Source: Rhodalgimonas zhirmunskyi (GTDB lineage: Bacteria > Pseudomonadota > Alphaproteobacteria > Rhodobacterales > Rhodobacteraceae). From it: a stretch of DNA of 64,000 nucleotides. The notes under the pieces are model-generated. The model saw only the letters and a list, made by a program, of their open reading frames with translations. It ran no database searches and had not been told where the DNA came from. The stretch is from assembly GCA_030848925.1 (NCBI GenBank), contig JANFFA010000002.1, forward strand, positions 62,001-126,000, written 5' to 3'. A program made the translations under genes and the position numbers. This document shows positions 1 through 6,094 of this stretch, one piece after another. Within the stretch, counting starts at the first letter, position 1, and every line of letters begins with the position of its first letter.

Positions 1-30
1 TTTCCGAGAATTCAGTTTAGGAATGAATAC

Positions 31-696
31 ATGAAAATAACAGCACTTCTATTATCAAGCAGTCTTGCTCTTAGTGCCTGCGTTTCAACAACAACCCCTC
101 CATCCAGTGGCTCATTGCGCACCAGTTCAGCGGGTGTTTCGAGTGAAGACGTCAACTCGGGACCGCTTAGCGTTCAAACCAGTGACGTACAGGTATATGC
201 TGCCGCGGCAAGCCCAACGAGTTCAAGAACAGCTGTTGTCGGCCCGGTGTTCTTCTCTCCAAGTAGCTCCACCAGTACACGAGGCCAGTTCCCAGTTTCT
301 GTTGTGTATGCGTTGAAGGACAACCCCAGAACCCAACGTATTAAAAGCAAAGGCGCTATTGTTTATGTTGAAGCCACTCCATTTTTGGTGATGCACAGAT
401 TACTCCCAGATGGAACGCGAGATACACGTGAACTTGGGGCTAACATTGAAGAATACCGCTATGGTTGCGCAAGAACGTCGCGCATGGTCGCCCTTGCGCC
501 TGCAAACAACTACAGAGTGGCCTATGTAACAGATCAAGAAATTTTCATCCGTACCAAGGATGTTCCCGGCTACCCAGACAGAACGATCACAGGAATTGAC
601 GCTGGCGGGCGAGTGGACCAAGCTTCACTTCGACCAATCAAAACCAAATTTAGGAAAACCTGTTATGTACGCCGCACTCAGGAGTATTTTAATTGA
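31..696 (+). CDS. Putative lipoprotein of unknown function
   Basis: I do not recognise this 221-residue protein. It starts with a lipoprotein signal peptide: a basic start, a hydrophobic run and an LSAC lipobox that puts the lipidated Cys at residue 17, so it is probably anchored in the outer membrane or facing the periplasm. Residues about 20-95 are rich in Ser, Thr and Pro, like a linker. The C-terminal half (about 95-221) looks folded and has two Cys. The stop codon overlaps the TTG start of the next gene, so the two are probably co-translated. The DNA is visibly more AT-rich than the flagellar region, which suggests acquired DNA. Confidence 0.72.
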   Translation: MKITALLLSSSLALSACVSTTTPPSSGSLRTSSAGVSSEDVNSGPLSVQTSDVQVYAAAASPTSSRTAVVGPVFFSPSSSTSTRGQFPVSVVYALKDNPRTQRIKSKGAIVYVEATPFLVMHRLLPDGTRDTRELGANIEEYRYGCARTSRMVALAPANNYRVAYVTDQEIFIRTKDVPGYPDRTITGIDAGGRVDQASLRPIKTKFRKTCYVRRTQEYFN

Positions 697-1166
697 TAGT
701 TACGAGTAAATTACGCCTTTGTTTCGCGTTTCTGATAGGCTGCTCTGCCAGCCTTTCCTATGCCCAAAGTCTTGACCTCACTGGCCTACTGAACCAGACG
801 GAAAGTGATTTCAATCAGGGTATTAAAGACGGCGAACAGCTGGAACGCGATGCAGCTCGCCGCGCGGCTGAGCGATCCAGAAATAACAATATACGTTGTA
901 TATCTGTTTCTGGTGACTTTACTTGCCTCGATTGTATTGCGGAAGATATTAATATTTCGGGTGGCCCAGGATATATCGATAACACATGGTCTAGCCCTTC
1001 TATTTGCACGGGATATAATGGCTTAGAAGGGTCTTATAATTATACCATGCGGTCAAATTTCGACACCGTTTGTTCAGGCACTTTTCAAGTAACCAGCAAA
1101 GCTCAGTCAGGTGTTACTATTAATGTCTATGATACCTGCAATCTTTCCTATGTCAGCGAATATTGA
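693..1166 (+). CDS. Small secreted Cys-containing protein, unknown
   Basis: Unrecognised 157-residue protein. The best start is a TTG at 693 that overlaps the TGA of the preceding lipoprotein gene; an AGGAG sits about 8 bases upstream, inside that gene. The first 24 or so residues form a signal peptide ending in SYAQS. A charged stretch (about 38-67) follows, then a beta-rich C-terminal part with seven Cys, consistent with disulfides in the periplasm or outside the cell. The gene ends only a few bases before an IS3-family remnant, so the element landed right behind this pair. The tight coupling suggests the lipoprotein and this protein work together, but no function can be given. Confidence 0.6.
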   Translation: MIVTSKLRLCFAFLIGCSASLSYAQSLDLTGLLNQTESDFNQGIKDGEQLERDAARRAAERSRNNNIRCISVSGDFTCLDCIAEDINISGGPGYIDNTWSSPSICTGYNGLEGSYNYTMRSNFDTVCSGTFQVTSKAQSGVTINVYDTCNLSYVSEY

Positions 1167-1170
1167 AGTA

Positions 1171-2032
1171 TTGAGCTACTCCCCATTTATTGGACAGGAT
1201 CTGGCGTAAATCAAGCTACTCTTAACACCTACTGATCGGGTTGTGTTGTTTCGTTTCGCTGCCAGTAGATCACAGCAGGTGATTTGCCGCCAGGGGCGGA
1301 GTGCGGGCGTTTGTGGTTGTAGAACTCGATCCACTTCTTGATACCTGCTTTCGCCTCTGATCCGGCTTCCCAAGCATGTGGGTAAACGCATCCATACTTC
1401 AGGGACCGCCAGATCCGTTCGACGAAGTGGTTGATCCGTTGCCCGTCAGGGTATTTGCGCAGCAATTGTCCCGAGAGGCTGACGCACAAAGTAAAGCGGG
1501 GTCTACAGGAACTGCTTGTCGATCACGCACATCAGATCGAGGTTCATCTCACTCTCGACTTTGGGCTCGTAATAAGATGATGACCGCGAGATCGACAGCA
1601 GCTTGCGTTGTTTGCCGATGGACAAGTCGGAATTGGCGGGCTCAATCTTCTTACGCCTCACTTGCCGGTCCAGGGTTTGCGCTTTCTGGCCCAAAAATCG
1701 TTGACGGCGGCCAACTCCCCGATTTTGGCGTGCAGATCTCTAACTTGTTCTTCATCCACTTCCGGCGCCCTCCGGCCGCCGCGCTCAAATACACCTGATG
1801 CACATTCAAGCAAGGCACGCTTCCATTGATGGATCATTGTTGGGTGAACCCCAAATCGACTGCCAACTCGCTGACCGTCTCTTCGCCCTTCAGCGTCTCT
1901 AACGCGACCTTGGCCTTAAACTCTGTGAGGCTGCTTCCGTTTCGACATGCCCGATCTCCTTCGTGTTGAAGATCAGCAGACTACAAATCGCAGCTTACGT
2001 CAGTGCCCGAATTTCGGGAGGGGGGTAGCTCA
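1171..2032 (-). mobile_element. Decayed IS3-family insertion sequence
   Basis: The ends carry near-identical inverted repeats: TGAGCTACTCCCC at 1172-1184, and on the other strand TGAGCTACCCCCC reading inward from 2032. GTA lies directly outside both ends (1168-1170 and 2033-2035), a possible short target duplication of the size IS3 elements make, though it needs a one-base allowance at the left end. Inside are broken remains of orfA and orfB, read leftward. The element is shorter than a typical 1.2-1.3 kb IS3 copy because the middle of the transposase is missing. It separates the lipoprotein pair from the next small secreted protein. Confidence 0.8.
1229..1948 (-). pseudogene. IS3-family transposase orfA/orfB remnants
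   Basis: The orfA remnant begins at ATG 1948 but changes frame twice. Pieces readable in different frames include KAKVALETLKGEETVSELA and HPTMIHQWKRALLE, typical of the helix-turn-helix OrfA. The N-terminal part of orfB is readable at 1503-1694. After an internal deletion of most of the integrase core, its C-terminal part at 1229-1489 keeps FVERIWRSLKY and FYNHKRPHS, which carries the last catalytic Glu. The first two catalytic Asp are gone, so the element cannot move by itself. Confidence 0.85.
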
Positions 2033-2186
2033 GTACTCCAACATTATTTTGAGATGTCGGTAAAGTAAGCGCTGTGTGACAATAAGTAAGCGTAACACGC
2101 CAGTTATTGAAAATACGCATTCATAATATGGATTGGATGCCTCAGATGTTGGAAATATTCTTTCATCAGAAAATTTGGAGGAATAA

Positions 2187-2450
2187 ATGAAAACTTTCAT
2201 GCGCTCTTTAGCAGCATTTGCCACTATTGCATCTCTGGCCTTTCCAACAGCTTCTGTGGCTCAGAGCGTCACTGTTGATGGTGATGGATGGGTTTCCGTA
2301 AATGGTCGTGAAATTGGTCGAGTCTACGTGTCATGGGGCTGGGTCATTTCTTGCAATTACGGATACAAGAATGGTGGCGGCAGTTTCAAAGCTGATGTTG
2401 ATAACCAAAATCAAGCTATCGGAGTCTTGCTGCGCGCTTGCAAATATTGA
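2187..2450 (+). CDS. Small secreted protein, unknown
   Basis: Unrecognised 87-residue protein with a strong ribosome binding site (GGAGGA, 6 bases before ATG). It has a clear signal peptide with the likely cut after SVAQS (about residue 26), leaving a mature part of about 61 residues with two Cys (one near the middle, one three residues from the end) that could form a disulfide. The mature part is rich in Gly, Trp, Val and Asn and looks like a small beta fold. Its upstream DNA (2033-2186) is AT-rich and may hold its own promoter. It belongs to the accessory region, and no relative or function is evident. Confidence 0.68.
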   Translation: MKTFMRSLAAFATIASLAFPTASVAQSVTVDGDGWVSVNGREIGRVYVSWGWVISCNYGYKNGGGSFKADVDNQNQAIGVLLRACKY

Positions 2451-2816
2451 TCACTCCCCTGGAAGGGCGCTTCATAAACACCGCCCTTCCAGTCTCAGAT
2501 TGCAACTGTGCAAGTAATCTCCCGGAAATTTGCGGTGTTCGAAAGTAGAATTTTCTCGGCAAGAAACCTTAGAAGGTTTTGAATGAAGAACGGACGCTAC
2601 ATCGCCGCCGCTACTGTGACCGAGTATTGCTCTACCGATTACACCGCAAGGCTAAGATAGCGGTTTTGAATGCATCAATGGCTTCCAAAATACTCGACGA
2701 CACCGTTCAGCACTTGGCTGGACAAACCCGGCGCTATCGAACAAAAGTGGCTAAAACGAGCACTTGGAACGGCACTAAAGCGTGAAAAATCCAGGGATGT
2801 TCGATTGACAGCACGT
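2451..2816. other. Non-coding or decayed stretch
   Basis: I see no convincing gene in these 366 bases. Short readable runs exist (for example from ATG 2583, stopping after about 25 codons, and another frame from 2670) but none has a signal, domain or good coding texture. They may be the broken remains of a small gene between the secreted protein and the relaxase. Confidence 0.5.
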
Positions 2817-4385
2817 TCAATGCGAGTGCCTGGCGTTACGGTGGTTGCCTCTCACATCTAGCTCTCGTTCAGCCGCTTCTCGGCGTCTTTCGCTAGTTTC
2901 CAGCTGTTCTCTAATCCCGCCTGAAGCGTCGCGAAATTCTGCTCCTCGCGCAGCAAGTCGGCCAATGTGGTGACGGACGTGAGATGTGATTTCATCAATA
3001 GCGCCACGCAGTGCGCCAAGCCATTCACCTTGCTTTCGATCCTGCTGGTCGAGCGTTTCTCCAAGGCGTGCAATTCCTTGGCTGAGCTCTCGCAGGCCGT
3101 CACCAACCGTTCGACGGATGCGAGCAATTCGCGTTCCAATGCTGTCAGGGGTGTTGTCGTTGGATTGGTCATCTAAGGCTCCATTATCTCGATGCAGATG
3201 ATTGGCGTTTGCGCCATCGTGCAGGTCTTCAGTTCGGTCCGGTTCGGGTCCAGCGTCACCCATGTCTGCCCAGCCTGTTCGATCCGTGTCAGGCCAAGCC
3301 ACGCCATCTCCGAGCGCGAAATCAAACCCGTCCAAAACCAACTCGCGATCAGCACCGTCGCGATCCAGGCTGAGACCATCCCCACGATCACCCACGGCGA
3401 GATCGACAACCAGCGCCTGATCGTCTCGCTCCGCCTCTCCAACTCGCTCTTGCTGTCGCTGAGAAAGAACCTGATATCGGTTTCGATTGTATGCAGCGCG
3501 CTGGTCGCAATGCTGCTGAAATCGCTCCTGAAGCTCTCCAGCTGAGATGTCATCAAGGCGGCGTGGTCGCTGCGTACCGCCTCCAGGTCCGCGTTCAATT
3601 TCTCGGCGAGGCGGTTCGGCTTGCCAGTCGTCATGGAAAATCTCTCCTTTCAATCGCCAGCGCTCGCCGGTGTCGGGGTCTTTGGCGGTGATGTAGTTCT
3701 TGCTGGTGCGGGGGATCTCGAAGCCTGCGTCAGTGAGCGCATCGATCATACTGGCGCGGTCGGTGATGATGCCGACGCTGATCTGATCGAGGATCCAATC
3801 GTGCAGCTCTTCGCGACCTTGCGCGCGCGTCGGCGCCTCAATCGTCGCCCTCACTTCGCGGGCGCGTTCTGGGTCCAAAGGGTCTGCCCAACCGTGCGTC
3901 TTGTTCATCAAATCGCGCAGGCTGGCAAAGGCGTTCTCATGCCCTGGCGGCGCGATGTTCAGCGCCTTGCTCGTGCTCAGCTCAAGGCGTGGCGTGCAGA
4001 AGTGCAGCTCGACGTTGCCTTCATGCAAGTGGCGCACCCAGAGGCAATCGTATTGATCCCTGTCCAGCCCGGCAAAGGCCAGAGCCTCAAATAGCTCAAT
4101 GGCCTCTTGCTGGGCGTGAGGACTGGGATCATCGCTCTCGGCAAAGCAGATCACGCCTGCCGTGTAGCTCCACTTGTTGGGGCTCGCGTCGATCAGGTCG
4201 CGGGTCTGATCGGGGTTGCCGTGCAGCACCTCGGGCAGCGGGTTGCGGATCTTGGTTTGCGGCTGGCCGGTATCGTCGTGGATTAGATTGCGGTTCTCGT
4301 CATAGGCCAGAACTTCGCGCGCGGTTAGGTAGTTGACGGGGGCCGCCCCGCCGCCGGTGCCGGTGGAGAAGAACGAGATGATCAT
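2817..4385 (-). CDS. mobA: ColE1/MbeA-type mobilization relaxase
   Basis: This nicks and covalently holds one plasmid strand at oriT to start conjugal mobilization. The 522-residue protein resembles MbeA of ColE1 along its N-terminal 250 residues: the glycine-rich start GTGGGAAPVNYL with the likely nucleophile Tyr19, the LIDASP motif near 64-69, and the metal-site block WVRHLHEGNVELHF with His119, Glu126 and His128. ColE1-type enzymes have His-Glu-Asn there, so the third ligand differs. The C-terminal half is charged, low in order, and also encodes two other proteins in another frame. Its ATG overlaps the mobC stop (ATGA). No break is visible, so it may be functional. Confidence 0.88.
   Translation of the reverse strand: MIISFFSTGTGGGAAPVNYLTAREVLAYDENRNLIHDDTGQPQTKIRNPLPEVLHGNPDQTRDLIDASPNKWSYTAGVICFAESDDPSPHAQQEAIELFEALAFAGLDRDQYDCLWVRHLHEGNVELHFCTPRLELSTSKALNIAPPGHENAFASLRDLMNKTHGWADPLDPERAREVRATIEAPTRAQGREELHDWILDQISVGIITDRASMIDALTDAGFEIPRTSKNYITAKDPDTGERWRLKGEIFHDDWQAEPPRREIERGPGGGTQRPRRLDDISAGELQERFQQHCDQRAAYNRNRYQVLSQRQQERVGEAERDDQALVVDLAVGDRGDGLSLDRDGADRELVLDGFDFALGDGVAWPDTDRTGWADMGDAGPEPDRTEDLHDGANANHLHRDNGALDDQSNDNTPDSIGTRIARIRRTVGDGLRELSQGIARLGETLDQQDRKQGEWLGALRGAIDEITSHVRHHIGRLAARGAEFRDASGGIREQLETSERRREAAERELDVRGNHRNARHSH
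2858..3172 (-). CDS. MbeD-like coiled-coil protein nested in the relaxase gene
   Basis: This 104-residue frame follows the MbeB-like gene without a gap and uses the same frame, also wholly within the relaxase gene. The protein reads as a soluble, charged, nearly all-helical polypeptide (residues about 10-104) with regular Leu and Ala spacing, like a coiled coil. In ColE1 the nested gene mbeD follows mbeB in just this way; MbeD-type proteins are linked to relaxosome function or entry exclusion. Helical texture alone is weak evidence because the relaxase tail is also charged, but the start/stop junction and the matching layout support it. Confidence 0.55.
   Translation of the reverse strand: MTNPTTTPLTALERELLASVERLVTACESSAKELHALEKRSTSRIESKVNGLAHCVALLMKSHLTSVTTLADLLREEQNFATLQAGLENSWKLAKDAEKRLNES
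3173..3634 (-). CDS. MbeB-like mobilization protein nested in the relaxase gene
   Basis: This 153-residue frame lies wholly inside the relaxase gene, shifted by one base. It has coherent protein features: a helical N-terminal part (about 1-75) and a long hydrophobic membrane segment (about 78-103), then a C-terminal tail with two Cys. In ColE1, mbeB is likewise encoded inside mbeA and its product is thought to hold the relaxosome at the membrane. The stop TAG at 3173-3175 directly abuts the ATG of the next nested gene, which supports a real pair. The assignment rests on position and architecture, not on clear sequence identity. Confidence 0.62.
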   Translation of the reverse strand: MTTGKPNRLAEKLNADLEAVRSDHAALMTSQLESFRSDFSSIATSALHTIETDIRFFLSDSKSELERRSETIRRWLSISPWVIVGMVSAWIATVLIASWFWTGLISRSEMAWLGLTRIEQAGQTWVTLDPNRTELKTCTMAQTPIICIEIMEP

Positions 4386-4852
4386 TCGCTGCCGCCCGTG
4401 TGTGCCGCCACGATCTGCGCCAACTGCCGTTCGATGGCCACGAGCTGCGCCGCGACCTTGAGCGCGTTGATCTGGCTCGTGTGGCCAGATTTGACCGCGC
4501 TGTTGATCCAGCGAGAGAGCTGATTGAGGTTGCCGCCGACACGGGCAATCGCAAAGGTCAGCTTCGGGTCAACACGAGGTATGGGCTTGCGTCGACGTGC
4601 CTCGGTCAGCCCCAAGGCCTCCCGCATCAGCGTGGCATTGGGTAGGCCAGCGGCGCGCGCTTTGGCCACAAGCGCTGCCTTTTCCGACGGGGTGCATCGA
4701 AAGATCACGCTCTCGGAAAGGCCCTCTTTGACGCCGCTTGCGCGCGTCTGGTTGGGGTTTGAAGGGGAGGCTTGCCGCCCCTCACAAGTCCCGCCGATGT
4801 AATCGGTGGGTAACCTTGCTCTCTGCTCATTGTGGGGATCAGTTGCGTTCAT
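4382..4852 (-). CDS. mobC: MobC/MbeC-type relaxosome accessory protein
   Basis: This protein binds DNA near oriT and helps the relaxase open the nick site. From ATG 4852 it has 156 residues. The N-terminal 50 are polar and low in order; the core holds a ribbon-helix-helix-like part (VIFRCTPSEKAALVAKARAA) and the hallmark C-terminal block IARVGGNLNQLSRWIN, present in MobC/MbeC proteins. The start was chosen because it overlaps the stop of the upstream rep-like gene (ATGA); its own stop overlaps the relaxase start in the same way, giving a tightly coupled three-gene unit. A longer open frame upstream would run into the rep-like gene and is not favoured. Confidence 0.85.
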   Translation of the reverse strand: MNATDPHNEQRARLPTDYIGGTCEGRQASPSNPNQTRASGVKEGLSESVIFRCTPSEKAALVAKARAAGLPNATLMREALGLTEARRRKPIPRVDPKLTFAIARVGGNLNQLSRWINSAVKSGHTSQINALKVAAQLVAIERQLAQIVAAHTGGSE

Positions 4853-5706
4853 GCTCGGAGCCCCGCCGCTTCGATTTGGATCTGCGTCACCAGCTTTGAG
4901 GCGAGCAATGCCGTGACTTGGGTCGGCGTGATGTGTTTGCACATCGGGCTGCGATCACGGATCCAGCAGGCCACCCGCGCTTGGTGATCGGCCTGCAACG
5001 CTGCCGCCTTCTCCCGGTCTTCCGCCTGCTTCTCAACGTAGGCCTGCCAGCGGCCAGATGCGAACCAATTGTCGGAGAAGCACACCTTGGAGCGGGTGAA
5101 GCCTTCGCTTTCGCTCGCATAGGTCCGCACTGCTTCCTCGAGGTCTTTGGCATCCACTCCGTCGGCCAACGCTTGGCGGATTTGTGAGAGGCAAACCGCT
5201 TTGCCGCGAATGCGATCCTCGGGATAGGCGGACAAAATCTTTTCTGAAACCTCATCCTCCACCGCCGCCTTCGCGTGCGAAGGATTTGGTTTTTGATATG
5301 GTTTATATCTGTTCTTATAGGATTTGCCCTCTGGGGCAGATGGCTTGCCCTCAGGGGCAAATGCATCATTTTCCCTTTCGGTCAGATCGATTTGCCCAAT
5401 TGGGCAAATGGAGTTGCCCAGGGCATACCAACAGGTCCGATCATAGCGATCATCGCTGAAATTGCCCTTGATGATCAGCTCTGCGCTGACCAGCTTTTCG
5501 AGCGCTGTTCGGATCTGCTTCTCGCTCAGATAAGGGAACAACTCACCAAAGGCCGAGATAGAGTTGTAGGTCCAATACCGCCCGTTGCGAAGGTTCCGGC
5601 GATTGGCTTGGTTCTTCTCGATCCAGAAGGTGATGTTCTGGAAAATCACCGCCGCGTTCAGGCCCACGCGTCCGGCGATTTCGGGATCAAAGCTATGGCG
5701 GCTCAT
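4849..5706 (-). CDS. Plasmid replication-initiator-like winged-helix protein
   Basis: 285 residues from ATG 5706. The N-terminal 95 residues form a helix-turn-helix or winged-helix type fold (KQIRTALEKLVSAELIIKG) like those in phage and plasmid replication proteins that start with a bacterial chromosome-like GLNAAVIFQNI segment. A short linker (about 100-140) contains repeated C/A-P-x-G-Q/K motifs encoded by an array of palindromes. The C-terminal half is helical (SEKILSAYPEDRIRGK). It heads the rep-mobC-mobA unit and overlaps mobC. The role as initiator is inferred from fold and neighbours; it could also be a regulator of the mobilization genes. An upstream extension to 5826 is open but carries no support. 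Confidence 0.6.
   Translation of the reverse strand: MSRHSFDPEIAGRVGLNAAVIFQNITFWIEKNQANRRNLRNGRYWTYNSISAFGELFPYLSEKQIRTALEKLVSAELIIKGNFSDDRYDRTCWYALGNSICPIGQIDLTERENDAFAPEGKPSAPEGKSYKNRYKPYQKPNPSHAKAAVEDEVSEKILSAYPEDRIRGKAVCLSQIRQALADGVDAKDLEEAVRTYASESEGFTRSKVCFSDNWFASGRWQAYVEKQAEDREKAAALQADHQARVACWIRDRSPMCKHITPTQVTALLASKLVTQIQIEAAGLRA
5323..5425. repeat. Array of four GCCC/GGGC palindromes inside the rep-like gene
   Basis: Four short inverted repeats with TTGCCC and GGGCAA arms follow one another: around 5324-5339 (imperfect), 5345-5360 (six-base arms perfect), 5390-5409 (a perfect 20-base palindrome) and 5415-5425 (TGCCC-A-GGGCA). Centres are spaced about 20, 47 and 20 bases. They encode the linker motifs PIGQ and PEGK of the rep-like protein. 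They could be binding sites for that protein (iteron-like), a site-specific recombination or hairpin array, or simply a repeated peptide. Confidence 0.75.
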
Positions 5707-5739
5707 GATCGGCCACCGAAATACGCACAAACGTGCGAA

Positions 5740-5758
5740 TTTTGTACAGGTTTTGTAC
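5740..5758. repeat. Tandem TTTTGTAC repeat upstream of the rep-like gene
   Basis: TTTTGTAC occurs at 5740-5747 and 5751-5758, an 11-base period (one helical turn), 34-52 bases upstream of the rep-like start. Next to it, CGCAC and GTGCG arms form a small inverted repeat at about 5724-5737. Repeats on one face of the helix in front of a rep gene are typical of an operator or origin. The oriT could also lie in this 155-base gap up to the tRNA. Confidence 0.5.
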
Positions 5759-5861
5759 GAGAAATTGGCCGTTTCAGCCGATCTCGCCACCAAAGCCGAC
5801 GGAACTTTCTGCAAGCTTCCGCACAACGTCCTGTAAATAAGCCATATTTTTCAGGTGTTTT

Positions 5862-5938
5862 TGGCGACCCCGGCAGGATTCGAACCTGCAACCTGCCCCT
5901 TAGGAGGGGGCTGCTCTATCCAGTTGAGCCACGGGGCC
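5862..5938 (-). tRNA. tRNA-Arg (anticodon CCT)
   Basis: On the minus strand this folds as a full 77-base tRNA: acceptor arms GGCCCCG and CGGGGTC, D arm GCTC/GAGC, anticodon stem GCCCC/GGGGC with loop CTCCTAA (anticodon CCT), T arm GCAGG/CCTGC with TTCGAATC, discriminator G and an encoded CCA. The gene's 3' end points at the mobilization module, the usual orientation for elements integrated into the end of a tRNA gene. No second copy of the tRNA 3' end is visible to the left in the window. Confidence 0.95.
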
Positions 5939-6035
5939 GCTTGCCGGCCTTTTAACGCGCGTCGCCCCGCTTGTCATCGGCACTTGTAATGACCGTCTGC
6001 ATTTTAGACGCAACGCCGCGTGATCTCTGCGGTGG

Positions 6036-6071
6036 CTTGATCCGTGATCAAGCTTCGGGCTAACTGTTAGC
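6036..6071. promoter_or_regulatory. Two palindromes ahead of the LacI-type gene
   Basis: CTTGATC-CGT-GATCAAG (6036-6052) is a perfect 17-base inverted repeat, and GCTAAC-T-GTTAGC (6059-6071) a perfect 13-base one, both 24-59 bases before the GTG start of the regulator gene. LacI-family proteins bind short palindromes and often control their own genes, so one or both may be operators. This is an inference from symmetry and position. Confidence 0.5.
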
Positions 6072-6094
6072 GACATCATCTAGGAAATACCAAA

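Noticed and set aside
1376-1798. Plus-strand open frame in the IS3 remnant
   Set aside because: It is the antisense of recognisable transposase fragments on the minus strand.
2579-2861. Short plus-strand frames near 2.6-2.8 kb
   Set aside because: Too short, with no export signal or domain, and one overlaps the relaxase end.
3621-4094. Plus-strand open frames opposite the relaxase
   Set aside because: No signal, motif or ribosome site; the relaxase strand shows clear family motifs.
5275-5955. Plus-strand 226-codon frame over the rep-like gene and tRNA
   Set aside because: It runs through the tRNA gene and is antisense to the rep-like protein with its fold and coupled start.
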